Shown piece by piece: positions 16,280 to 24,999 of a DNA stretch of 64,000 nt. The stretch is from Algoriphagus aquimarinus. GTDB taxonomy: Bacteria; Bacteroidota; Bacteroidia; Cytophagales; Cyclobacteriaceae. The stretch covers positions 124,001 to 188,000 of the forward strand of contig NZ_FOKK01000010.1 in NCBI RefSeq assembly GCF_900112005.1, in the 5' to 3' direction. Positions within the stretch are counted from its first letter, which is position 1. Each line of letters opens with the position of its first letter. The notes beneath the pieces are model-generated. The model was not told the origin of the DNA, searched no databases, and saw only the letters and a list, made by a program, of their open reading frames with translations. Both the position numbers and the translations under genes were made by a program.

Positions 16280-18805
16280 ATGAACGATTCGAGAAGAGAA
16301 TTTTTAAAGAAAGCCGCCTTAGTAACAGGCGGAGCAAGTATCTGGAGCTCCATGCCAATGGCAGTGCAGCGTGCCATGGCTATTCCAGCAGCGCCAGGAA
16401 CTACTTTTTATGATGCAGAACATGTAGTCATGCTAATGCAGGAAAACAGATCCTTTGATCACTGCTTTGGTACGATGAAAGGTGTTCGCGGATTTAATGA
16501 CCCAAGAGCAATCTCTCTTCCTGATCTAAATCCAGTTTGGTTACAGCCTGACAAGGATGGAAATCGCTTTGCTCCATTCCGCTTTGATATCAAGGACACC
16601 AAAGCCACCTGGATGAGTGGCACTCCACATTCATGGGAGAACCAAGTGGATGCCCGAAACGAAGGCAAATACAACAATTGGATTGAGGCAAAAAGACCGG
16701 GAAAACAATATTATGACATCCCGCTAACCATGGGCTACTATAGCCGTGAAGATTTGCCTTTTTACTATGCGCTGGCCGATGCATTCACGGTTTGTGATCA
16801 GCACTTTTGCGCAGCGCTATGCGGCACTACGACCAATAGGAGTTATTTCTGGACGGGGAAAACTCATGGAGCTGACGGGGAAAAAGCCAAAGTTCGAAAC
16901 GGGGAATTGACCTATGGGAAAGAAGGAAATTGGAAAACCTTCCCTGAGCGATTGGAGGACAATGATATTTCTTGGAGAGTTTACCAAAACGAATTGAGTA
17001 TAACGACGGAACTGGATGGAGAAGACGAATCGCTTTTGGCAAACTTCACAGACAACAACCTTGAATGGTTTTCACAATTTGGAGCAGGTTTTCATCCAGC
17101 ACATTACCTTTTTCTCCAAGGAAGAGAAAAAGCCCTCCCCGCTGAAATCGCAGACCTCAAGGTAACACTGGCAAGTAACCCAGCCAATTTGGAAGAGCTT
17201 CAAAAGGAATTGAAGGAAAAAGAAGAAGGCTTGGTTTATCTTGATTCCTATTTGAAAAAGTGGAATGCAGCCGAATTCGATAAGCTTTCCGATCGCTCTA
17301 AAAACCTACACAAAAAGGCATTTCAGACAAATACTGACGACCCTGACTATCATAAAACGGAAAAACTTTCTTACCAGGAGAATGGAGAAGATCGCGAGAC
17401 GCTGATCCCAAAGGGCGATATTCTGCATCAATTCCGAAAGGATGTAAAAGAAGGAACGCTCCCTACAGTTTCATGGATGGTAGCTCCGCAAAAATTCTCG
17501 GATCACCCGAGCGCGCCTTGGTATGGTACATGGTATGCTTCGGAAATCATGAACATCCTCACCGAAGATCCTGAGGTTTGGAAGAAGACGATATTCATTA
17601 TCAATTACGATGAAAATGATGGCTATTTCGACCACATCCCTCCTTTCGTGCCGCCTCATCCTACTAAGCCAAATGGAAAAATGTCTGATGGTCTTTCCAG
17701 TGCTGGCGAGTATGTCACTGTAGAAGAAGAGATCAAAGCCGGGTTTAAACGAGAAGATTCTAGAACCAGCCCCGTTGGCTTGGGATATAGAGTTCCACTT
17801 ATCATCGCTTCCCCTTGGTCACGTGGTGGCTGGGTCAATTCTGAAGTATGTGACATCACCTCTACTATTCAGTTTCTAGAGAAGTTCCTTTCTAAAAAGA
17901 GCGGGAAAGACATCGAGGAATCCAACATCAGTTCTTGGAGACGTACAGTTAGTGGAGATTTGACTTCAGTTTTCAGACCATACAATGGTGAGAAAATAAC
18001 CCATGCAGAACCTGTAAATCAGGAGGAATTTGTAAAGCAGATTTACAATGCAAAATTCAAGAATGTTCCGACTAACTTCAAAAAGCTAAGCGCAGAAGAG
18101 GCTCGAAAAGAAGCGCAGAATCAAGCTAATTCTGCTGTTTTCGCTGCTCAGGAACCTGGAACTAAGCCTTCAAATGGCTTGAAATATGACCTTCATGCTG
18201 ATGGGCAACTCAGTAAAGACGGAAAGAATTTTGTAATCAAGTTCACTGCGGCTCAGGAGGTTTTCGGAAAAGATGCTTTGGGCTCAGGGTTCAATGTTTA
18301 CGCTCCCGGCAGGTACAAAAATCAAGAGACAAATACATTCGAGGAAGTTAAAACATGGACTTTTGCAGTGAAGTCAGGCGATAGCATCTCTTATGAATGG
18401 CCTATTTCCGAATTCGAAAATGGACTTTATCATTTAAGAGTATATGGGCCCAATGGTTTCTACAGGGAATTCAAGGGTTCAACTCCTTCGCAGAAAGTAG
18501 AAATGAGTGCAAAACCTATTTTCAAAAACAACAAAGCTACCGAGGAACTTGAACTCATTATCAAAAACACTTCATCATCAAATCTAACTTTGCAGGCAAG
18601 CGATGATGTGTACCTGAAGCTCAATAAGGAAATAAAAATAGCTGCTGGTGCGGAAGAAAGCCTTAAAATAGACACGAAAAAGCATAAAGGCTGGTATGAG
18701 GTCACACTTGCAGATAAAGCTCAGGATCTGAAAATCACCTATGCCGGCAGGTTGGAAACAGGCAAAGACAGCATTTCAGATCCTCAGATGGGAAAGGTGG
18801 TTTAA
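16280..18805 (+). CDS. phosphocholine-specific phospholipase C, Tat-exported
   Basis: Hydrolyses phosphatidylcholine-type lipids outside the cytoplasmic membrane. The 841-residue protein starts with a twin-arginine signal (SRREFLKKAALVTGGASIW). The phosphoesterase domain (PF04185 type, about 40-600) carries HVVMLMQENRSFDHCFGTMKGVRGFNDPRAI, NRSYFWTGKTHG and INYDENDGYFDHIPPF. Two C-terminal DUF756-like beta domains (about 650-835) are typical of the bacterial PLC/acid phosphatase family. A large helical insertion rich in Lys and Glu lies around 285-350. It may serve in phosphate scavenging, which is common for the family but not shown here. Confidence 0.93.
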   Translation: MNDSRREFLKKAALVTGGASIWSSMPMAVQRAMAIPAAPGTTFYDAEHVVMLMQENRSFDHCFGTMKGVRGFNDPRAISLPDLNPVWLQPDKDGNRFAPFRFDIKDTKATWMSGTPHSWENQVDARNEGKYNNWIEAKRPGKQYYDIPLTMGYYSREDLPFYYALADAFTVCDQHFCAALCGTTTNRSYFWTGKTHGADGEKAKVRNGELTYGKEGNWKTFPERLEDNDISWRVYQNELSITTELDGEDESLLANFTDNNLEWFSQFGAGFHPAHYLFLQGREKALPAEIADLKVTLASNPANLEELQKELKEKEEGLVYLDSYLKKWNAAEFDKLSDRSKNLHKKAFQTNTDDPDYHKTEKLSYQENGEDRETLIPKGDILHQFRKDVKEGTLPTVSWMVAPQKFSDHPSAPWYGTWYASEIMNILTEDPEVWKKTIFIINYDENDGYFDHIPPFVPPHPTKPNGKMSDGLSSAGEYVTVEEEIKAGFKREDSRTSPVGLGYRVPLIIASPWSRGGWVNSEVCDITSTIQFLEKFLSKKSGKDIEESNISSWRRTVSGDLTSVFRPYNGEKITHAEPVNQEEFVKQIYNAKFKNVPTNFKKLSAEEARKEAQNQANSAVFAAQEPGTKPSNGLKYDLHADGQLSKDGKNFVIKFTAAQEVFGKDALGSGFNVYAPGRYKNQETNTFEEVKTWTFAVKSGDSISYEWPISEFENGLYHLRVYGPNGFYREFKGSTPSQKVEMSAKPIFKNNKATEELELIIKNTSSSNLTLQASDDVYLKLNKEIKIAAGAEESLKIDTKKHKGWYEVTLADKAQDLKITYAGRLETGKDSISDPQMGKVV

Positions 18806-18826
18806 GCTTGGAAGTGGGATTTGCTC

Positions 18827-18946
18827 TTAGCTACACTGACCTAATAGCATAAAGATTACCACAAATACCAAGATAGTCCCTAGGCATCCTCCGCCTAGTT
18901 TGTAGGCTCCATAGCCTGCGATTAGTCCTTTGAAAAGATTGTTCAT
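18827..18946 (-). CDS. 39-residue glycine-rich single-pass membrane protein
   Basis: A short frame from ATG 18946 to TAA 18827, encoding 39 residues. It reads MNNLFKGLIAGYGAYKLGGG, then CLGTILVFVVIFMLLGQCS. The first part is basic and amphipathic with Gly repeats; the second is a hydrophobic helix. It is convergent with the phospholipase gene (21 bases apart) and too short for ordinary gene finders. The well-formed positive-inside N terminus and single TM argue for a real small membrane protein. I believe similar short proteins occur in other Bacteroidetes, but this needs a search. Function unknown. Confidence 0.6.
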   Translation of the reverse strand: MNNLFKGLIAGYGAYKLGGGCLGTILVFVVIFMLLGQCS

Positions 18947-19074
18947 GTCGGGGAAATTTATGATTTAAAATGATTGCTATGGCGACAATTCACAAGTTGT
19001 GCCATAGCAATTATTTTTTGGAATCTTATGGAATCCGAAATGATCACACGGTTTTAAACCTCTTTTCTATACCC

Positions 19075-19375
19075 GACGGAAGACCGAAGACGGGAGACGG
19101 AAGAGACCCAAATCATAGTGTTAAGCTTGTTTTTTTTATGCTTATATCTTCTTACTTGAAAAATGGTTTTTGGATAAAAACTGATTTTCAATTCGATGTA
19201 CACTACCATCTCGAGAGAAATAATAGTTCCCTACTTTAACACTGAGTAAAAAATATCCCGTTTTGAGATTAAAATCACTTCCCCAATTGAGAAAATCTAA
19301 AATTTCATAGGATTCGGTAAACACTACTATTGAGGCAAACTTCCCTCTTCCGTCTTCCGTCTTCGGTCTTCGGTC
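19075..19375. repeat. intergenic element with 30-bp inverted terminal repeats (GAAGACCGAAGAC type)
   Basis: A purine-rich block at 19075-19104 (GACGGAAGACCGAAGACGGG and on) is matched in inverted orientation by 19346-19375, with 28 of 30 positions identical. Extra degenerate copies reach 19397. The roughly 240 bases between them are A+T-rich without a convincing gene. The layout resembles a small non-autonomous element with terminal inverted repeats, and the same motif recurs at 27392-27557. Confidence 0.65.
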
Positions 19376-19403
19376 TCCCTGCTTCGGTCTTCCTGCCCTT
19401 AGA

Positions 19404-21578
19404 TCAAAACACCAGCAATCCGTGCTCTCTCAAAATCTCCCAGACTTCAGATTCCAGCATCTCTTCGAAATCACCGAATTGCGACTCGTAACTTTCACGA
19501 ATAGGTTTCAGCGTATTGAGCTTTTGCTCATAACCCACTGTATTCAGAAGTTCGGCAACCCACTGCCCCAAGTCAAGCGGAAGCTCCATGGCGAAGTCTT
19601 CCTTTTTCCCTGAAAAAATCAACTCCGAAAGCTCATCTTCCTCGAAAATCTGCAACTCAGGCTGAGCGCCTATCCATAAAATCCTGTTTCGATCTTTGTA
19701 TTCAGGAGTCGGCTCATTGTTTATCTCGTTTGCTATGTAATTCTTGGAAATGGTAGTCTTGGGCACCTTGGCCTCAAACCAGTCCTGAAGCGGCACATCA
19801 AAGCAGACTCCATGCATGTAATTGAAAAGTGATTTGCGTAAGCCCTCACCGAAAATCTCATGATCAGCTCCAGTAGGATCCTCATGTGGCAGGTCATTAT
19901 TGGCAAAAGTGCCTGCAGTAGGCATGAGATTGATTGCTCCAAAGGACTTAGGATCCAGCCCAACCGGACTATGCGCAGTCATGGCAAAGCGATGCCAAAA
20001 ACCGGATTGTATCACTCCAGCCTGAATCAGTTGTCTGACCATTTCCAGTGAATCGATGGTTTCCTGAGCCGTTTGGGTAGGAAAACCATACATCAGATAC
20101 GCATGAACCATGATTCCCGCTTGGGTGAAATGGTTAGTCACCTGCGCAACTTGGGAAACCGTCACACCTTTCTTGATCATCTCTAACAAGCGATCTGAAG
20201 CAACCTCAAGTCCTCCTGAAACGGCAATACAGCCAGAGGCTCTGAAGAGTCGACAAAGATCAGCAGTGAAATTGCTTTCGAAACGGATATTCGTCCACCA
20301 GACCACAGAAAGCTCCCTGCGAAGAATCTCTATTGCCAGATCCCGCATCAAAGCAGGTGGCGCGGCTTCATCGACAAAGTGAAAACCATTCTCGCCAGTT
20401 TGAGCGATGATCTCCTCGATGCGATCGCACAAGATGGAAGCAGTGATCGGCTCGTATCTACCGATGTAATCCAGCGACACGTCACAAAAGGTACATTTAC
20501 CCCAGTAGCAGCCATGCGCCAGCGTCATCTTATTCCAGCGCCCATCCGACCAAAGTCTATGCATGGGATTGGCCACTTCGATCACCGAGAGGTAATCCCG
20601 AATCATCAAATCAGAGTAATCCGGCGTGCCCACTTCCCGCTGGGCAACATCCTTGGCAGCATTGCTATTGCAATACGTCACTTGGCCATCAATTCTGGTA
20701 AAGGTTCGCTTCAACTCAGCTACGGGTATCTCCCCATCCAGATGATCGAGCAACAAGCGAATCGGTGCTTCTCCATCATCCAGCACGATAAAATCTATGT
20801 AATCAAAAACTCTCGGTTCTTTCAGCGAGCGCAATTCTGTATTTGGATAACCTCCGCCCATCCAAAGCACCAATTCAGGATGGTGTTTTTTGAGGTATTG
20901 CCCGCATTTGAAAGCGCCATATAAGTTGCCTGGAAAAGGCACTGAAAAGGCTACAGAAGTCGGTTGGTACTGCTGAATCTTTTGCTCCAGCAAGTCACAA
21001 AGCAAGGTATCGATCAGACCAAAATCCTGATCCAACGCCTCATGCATCTCGTCAAAAGAATTGGCTGACATGCCCAATCGCTCGGCATAGCGGCTAAAGC
21101 CAAAATGTGGATCAATCTGCTCTGAGATCAAATCGCCTATATCCTCTAGGTAAAGCGTGGCAAAATACCGGGCTTTATCACGAATACCTAGCGTACCAAA
21201 AGCCCATTCCAGATCATCCAATTGCTCGAAGCGACTTGCTTCAGGAAGGTAATCTCCCTCAGCAATTCGATAAGCCAGCGTAGGATTTCTATCCTGTAGA
21301 AAAGCAATCACAGGATCTATCGTCTGCAGGTAATTAGCCTTCAGGCGCACGATTCTCGCCACATTATCAGATAGCTCTGGCTCATTGGCTTCTATCTCCT
21401 GGAAGATTTTCTTCAGTCCTGCCTTAGAAAAAAGCTGCAAAATCACTTCAATTCCCAAATCCACCTGATTGGATGCAACACCAATCTGATTGAGGTATCC
21501 TTTCAGATAGGCCGTAGCGGGATATGGCGTGTTTAACTGAGTAAAAGGCGGGGTGATGAAGAGAACTTTTGAGGCCAA
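19404..21578 (-). CDS. B12-binding domain radical SAM protein
   Basis: A 724-residue protein. The N-terminal region (about 1-330) resembles a cobalamin-binding domain (PPFTQLNTPYPATAYLKGYLNQIG; later VAFSVPFPGNLYGA and LWMGGGYPNTEL). A radical SAM core follows (about 345-600), with the cluster motif HGCYWGKCTFCDVS. The Cys spacing is C-x4-C-x2-C rather than the usual C-x3-C-x2-C. Further core signatures include HFVDEAAPP, SGGLEVASDRLLEMIKKG and AYLMYGFPTQTAQETIDSL. B12 radical SAM enzymes often methylate or rearrange unactivated carbons. No substrate or partner gene is adjacent, so the reaction is unknown. Confidence 0.85.
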   Translation of the reverse strand: MASKVLFITPPFTQLNTPYPATAYLKGYLNQIGVASNQVDLGIEVILQLFSKAGLKKIFQEIEANEPELSDNVARIVRLKANYLQTIDPVIAFLQDRNPTLAYRIAEGDYLPEASRFEQLDDLEWAFGTLGIRDKARYFATLYLEDIGDLISEQIDPHFGFSRYAERLGMSANSFDEMHEALDQDFGLIDTLLCDLLEQKIQQYQPTSVAFSVPFPGNLYGAFKCGQYLKKHHPELVLWMGGGYPNTELRSLKEPRVFDYIDFIVLDDGEAPIRLLLDHLDGEIPVAELKRTFTRIDGQVTYCNSNAAKDVAQREVGTPDYSDLMIRDYLSVIEVANPMHRLWSDGRWNKMTLAHGCYWGKCTFCDVSLDYIGRYEPITASILCDRIEEIIAQTGENGFHFVDEAAPPALMRDLAIEILRRELSVVWWTNIRFESNFTADLCRLFRASGCIAVSGGLEVASDRLLEMIKKGVTVSQVAQVTNHFTQAGIMVHAYLMYGFPTQTAQETIDSLEMVRQLIQAGVIQSGFWHRFAMTAHSPVGLDPKSFGAINLMPTAGTFANNDLPHEDPTGADHEIFGEGLRKSLFNYMHGVCFDVPLQDWFEAKVPKTTISKNYIANEINNEPTPEYKDRNRILWIGAQPELQIFEEDELSELIFSGKKEDFAMELPLDLGQWVAELLNTVGYEQKLNTLKPIRESYESQFGDFEEMLESEVWEILREHGLLVF

Positions 21579-21620
21579 AACGATAAGTGGGTGATTTGTG
21601 GCTGCAAGTACGGAATAATA

Positions 21621-21703
21621 GGAGGAAATAGGAAGTGGGAAGTTGGAGGTTTGGAGGTGGGAAGTGGGAAGGTTCGAAAGTTGGAAAGTTGGAAAGTTGG
21701 AAG
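21621..21703. repeat. degenerate GGAAGTGGGAAGTTGGAAG tandem repeats
   Basis: A purine-rich strand of imperfect 8-9-base units (GGAAGTGG, GAAGTTGG, GGTTCGAAA, GTTGGAAA and similar) lies between the radical SAM and dienelactone hydrolase genes. A TCTAACGTCTAGAGTCTAGTG run follows at about 21746-21766. The style is the same as that of the other intergenic repeat blocks in the window. Confidence 0.6.
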
Positions 21704-21842
21704 GTTTAAAAGTTACGGTAGACTCTTGTGGCTAATATCTTATGTCTAACGTCTAGAGTCTAGTGTCCAAAGAATTACATGAGTGAATTTAATTACTTCA
21801 TGCAAATCAGTAAATTACAAGGCAACCCACAAAACCAAAACC

Positions 21843-22730
21843 ATGAACGAACTTAAAAAAGAAGACATCAATCAGGAGGTTTTCGACCTCTATGATGCCT
21901 ATGCGCACAATAAACTGGAGCGCAGACAATTCATCGAAAAACTATCCGCTTATGCCGTAGGTGGCGTAACCGTCGCTGCACTCATGAGTGCGATGATGCC
22001 AAATTACTTGGACACACGGACGATCAAGTCAGATGATCCACGTCTTGCTTCGGACTACATCATGTATGATTCTCCAAAAGGCGGAGGAAAAATCAAAGGC
22101 CTGCTTTCCACTCCAACAGGAACTTCTGGAAAAGTGCCTGGAGTAGTTGTAGTCCATGAAAATCGCGGACTGAATCCATATATCGAAGATGTGGGAAGAA
22201 GAACTGCTGTAGCTGGATTTATCTCCTTGGCGCCGGATGCACTCACTCCCCTTGGAGGATATCCAGGCAATGACGACGAAGGACGTGAAATGCAAAGCAA
22301 AAGAAATAGAGACGAAATGCTGGAAGATTTCATTGCTGCTTACGAGTATTTGAAAGCACATCCAGATTGCAATGGAAAGGTCGGCGTGGTAGGATTCTGC
22401 TTTGGTGGATGGATATCCAATATGATGGCCGTACGCATACCTACCTTGAATGCTTCAGTTCCCTTCTATGGAGGTCAGCCAACAGCGGAAGAAACCGCGA
22501 AAATCAAATCACCTCTTATGCTTCAATTTGGAGAACTTGATGAGCGAGTAAATGCCGGTTGGCCGGATTATGAAAAAGCACTAGACGCGAACAATGTTGA
22601 AAATCAAGCATTCTTCTATCCAGGAGCAAATCACGGTTTTCATAACAATACTACGCCTCGATACGATGAAGCGGCGGCAACTTTAGCTTGGGATAGGACG
22701 ATTGGATTCTTTAAGGAGAAGTTGGGGTAA
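21843..22730 (+). CDS. dienelactone hydrolase family protein, Tat-exported
   Basis: An alpha/beta hydrolase of 295 residues. The family is named for dienelactone hydrolase but includes many esterases of unknown substrate. The Cys nucleophile elbow is VGFCFGGWIS. An Asp lies in LMLQFGELDERVNAG, and the terminal His is in GANHGFHNN. The N terminus has a helical segment, then ERRQFIEKLSAYAVGGVTVAALMSAM, a twin-arginine-type signal that places it outside the cytoplasm. An upstream start at 21783 would add 20 residues before the signal. ATG 21843 is preferred. Confidence 0.9.
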   Translation: MNELKKEDINQEVFDLYDAYAHNKLERRQFIEKLSAYAVGGVTVAALMSAMMPNYLDTRTIKSDDPRLASDYIMYDSPKGGGKIKGLLSTPTGTSGKVPGVVVVHENRGLNPYIEDVGRRTAVAGFISLAPDALTPLGGYPGNDDEGREMQSKRNRDEMLEDFIAAYEYLKAHPDCNGKVGVVGFCFGGWISNMMAVRIPTLNASVPFYGGQPTAEETAKIKSPLMLQFGELDERVNAGWPDYEKALDANNVENQAFFYPGANHGFHNNTTPRYDEAAATLAWDRTIGFFKEKLG

Positions 22731-22750
22731 GGAACTCTATTTAGATATAT

Positions 22751-22780
22751 AAAGGAGTGCTGAGAGGCACTCCTTTTTTT
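22751..22780 (+). terminator. terminator of the dienelactone hydrolase gene
   Basis: A 10-bp stem (AAAGGAGTGC with GCACTCCTTT) with a 6-base loop and a run of seven T, starting 21 bases after the stop. Confidence 0.93.
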
Positions 22781-22965
22781 GATCTGTTAATAATCTTCTA
22801 CTCATTAGTGAGAAGAAAATAGATATTTTGACTAGTTGAGAATCATATTAAGAAAGAAAAATGGGCAGGGAACAAATATCGTATTATAGATTGGCCGTTT
22901 TTCAATCTTTTGATATCTTTAACTAGTTTATAAATTGTATTTGATTTTTTGACAAGACATTTAAT

Positions 22966-24525
22966 ATGGTATTAGTGAGTAAAAATGTGATACTCTTGTT
23001 GTTACTCTTTAGCCAATTTAGCTTGCTATATGGGCAAGATTCGGCCTTTAAGGGCAAAATTATTGATAGTCAAACAACCCTTCCTGTTCCTTTTGCGAGT
23101 ATTAAAATAAAAGCCAAGATGTTAGGAGTTGTTTCTAACGTAAATGGTGATTTTCAAATCCCGCGGGAATACAGCGAGGAGGCCGACTCTCTCATCATTT
23201 CATGCATAGGTTATACCACTAAAATTGTAGCATTTAGAGACCTTCAAGACACTGTCCTCAACTTAATAAAAATATACCCTTCCGTTAGCGCCTTGGATGA
23301 GGTAGTGGTAACCCCTAAAAAAAGGAAGGAATTGTCAGCTTCAAGAGTGTTGAATCTAGCCATCAATAACCTCAAGGTTAATTATCCACAAGAGCCATTT
23401 TCATATATTGGGTATTACAGGGACTACCAATTACTGGATACTAATTACCTCAATTTAAATGAAGCAATTGTTGAAGTATATGACCGAGGGTTTTCTAGCT
23501 ATGATCTTAATGAGACATTAATTGAGCTTTATGAATTCAGGCAAAATACTGATTTCCCAATAGACACCGCCACCACTAAACCTTATGACAACAAGCCTGC
23601 AAAATATGGAAGAGGCGAGAATAAATATATTCCGAATGCAGTACTCTCGCCTATAGGCGGTAGCGAACTTAGTATTCTTAGGCTCCACGACGCAATTAGA
23701 AACAACGACCGCTTTTCCTTTTCTTTTGTGGATGTCTTTGTCGAGGATTTCGAAAATAACCATTTTCTTAAAATGGAAGAGGAAGTTTATCTTGACAAGA
23801 CACCTCTATATTGTATCTCATTCAGATCGAGATTTGATGCTGGGGGGCCGCGTAATTTTTCTGAAGGAAAGCTATTTATTGAGAAAGACAACTTTGCTAT
23901 TCACAAAATAGAATACTCCACTTTCAATAAAACCATGAAGGAGACCCAGTTAATGTATAATATCCAAACGGAATATTCCCGCGTAGGCCAATACATGTAC
24001 CTGAACTACATCTCTTTTAATAATGGATTCAAAACCCAGAACGATACAGACTTTAAAGTGATTGAAATCACCTACAGCAAAGAAAAGAAAGCTTTCATAC
24101 TGGATCTCAATAGTGTCCCAGAAAAAACCTCAGTTAGTGACACGAGCAATTACAACTTCATACTGGACGGCAAAAGACTTGGAATCCATCAAGTCCTTCT
24201 GACTGGAGAGAGGCAGGTTACATTGATGCTGCAGGAATCAGCAGCAGAAATAGTTGCGGAGTATTCTGACGAAATGAGCTCTAAATTAAACATGAATACA
24301 CAGAACATCAGGGATGTAAAAAACAGAGAACTGGATAAAGAAAATAATACAACAGTGTTCCAATTCCGTGAACTGTTTGTTCAAAAAATATTTCCCTCGA
24401 AGCACGCTCCTATAGATGGCGAATTCATTGACAAAACAGTTCCGTTGACCAAAGAGGTAATAAGTAAAAAATTAACTGAAAAAGAAGATTATTGGATGAA
24501 TTCTCCCTTAAGAAGAAAACAATAG
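22966..24525 (+). CDS. exported protein with carboxypeptidase-regulatory-like domain
   Basis: A 519-residue exported protein. The signal peptide is NVILLLLLFSQFSLLYGQ. A CarboxypepD_reg-like (CNA_B/transthyretin fold) domain at about 25-105 (FKGKIIDSQTTLPVPFASIKIK...GVVSNVNGDF) leads into SALDEVVVTPKKRKE. That combination normally sits at the head of TonB-dependent receptors. Here no plug or 22-strand barrel follows; the remaining 400 residues are a beta-rich domain without obvious catalytic motifs. A surface or outer-membrane-associated role is inferred; function unknown. It is transcribed alone between terminators. Confidence 0.8.
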   Translation: MVLVSKNVILLLLLFSQFSLLYGQDSAFKGKIIDSQTTLPVPFASIKIKAKMLGVVSNVNGDFQIPREYSEEADSLIISCIGYTTKIVAFRDLQDTVLNLIKIYPSVSALDEVVVTPKKRKELSASRVLNLAINNLKVNYPQEPFSYIGYYRDYQLLDTNYLNLNEAIVEVYDRGFSSYDLNETLIELYEFRQNTDFPIDTATTKPYDNKPAKYGRGENKYIPNAVLSPIGGSELSILRLHDAIRNNDRFSFSFVDVFVEDFENNHFLKMEEEVYLDKTPLYCISFRSRFDAGGPRNFSEGKLFIEKDNFAIHKIEYSTFNKTMKETQLMYNIQTEYSRVGQYMYLNYISFNNGFKTQNDTDFKVIEITYSKEKKAFILDLNSVPEKTSVSDTSNYNFILDGKRLGIHQVLLTGERQVTLMLQESAAEIVAEYSDEMSSKLNMNTQNIRDVKNRELDKENNTTVFQFRELFVQKIFPSKHAPIDGEFIDKTVPLTKEVISKKLTEKEDYWMNSPLRRKQ

Positions 24526-24633
24526 TTTTTAAGCGCTTCTTAGTTTAAATTAATTGTATTAGCCTTATAGCCTTCGGATTAAATCCTTGTCCATCAGCTT
24601 TTCCAGCACTCTTTCAAGACCAACCATTTGACT

Positions 24634-24665
24634 AGGTGTAGTTTGTAACTACACCTTTTTATTTT
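24634..24665 (+). terminator. intrinsic terminator
   Basis: AGGTGTAGTT and AACTACACCT form a perfect 10-bp stem with a 3-base loop, followed by TTTTTATTTTT. It lies about 110 bases after the preceding gene. Confidence 0.88.
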
Positions 24666-24692
24666 TATAGAATTTGAAATTCTTCAACAGTT

Positions 24693-24784
24693 CAACCCCT
24701 TCAGGGTTGGCATTTATTGGTTTTACGACCCTTAATCCACGGGTTTCACCCCCGGTTATTGAAAGGTTTGACCACTTCGTGGTC
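24693..24784. repeat. REP-like palindrome cluster
   Basis: Three short palindromes occur close together: CAACCC-CTTCA-GGGTTG (24693-24709), a degenerate CCACGGG-TTTCA-CCCCCGG (24737-24755) and GACCAC-TTC-GTGGTC (24770-24784). Their CTTCAGGG and GGGTTTCACCC cores resemble the REP sequences mobilised by TnpA_REP (RAYT) transposases in Bacteroidetes. No such transposase is in the window. Confidence 0.6.
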
Positions 24785-24999
24785 ATCGGATAATAATGTA
24801 AATGACTTTCATAAAAATGATCCTGAAAGAATCAAACTTCTCAATAGCCATGGATGAAACCCTCTGATCATTCCCAATTACCTTCGATCGAGCGTCAGTT
24901 GTGTTCTGAAGACAATTAATTAACTTCGGAAGAGGGCTTTGAGATTCTACGAATCCATACTAATAGCGTCCTCCGCGGTAAAACAACAACCTTAAAAAA

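Larger units (their letters stand above)
24526..24999 (+). other. intergenic region with terminator and REP-like palindromes
   Basis: There is no gene in these 474 bases. They hold the terminator at 24634-24665 and a cluster of palindromes at 24693-24784. The rest is a probable 5' region of the deacetylase gene, without a clear promoter consensus. Confidence 0.6.

Noticed and set aside
14096-18805. A complete Pycsar defence operon around the PycTM gene
   Set aside because: Neighbours are a SIMPL protein, a methyltransferase and a phospholipase; no nucleotide cyclase domain is present.
20379-20924. 181-residue plus-strand open frame
   Set aside because: It lies wholly inside the radical SAM gene on the opposite strand, whose motifs are clear, and has no motif of its own.
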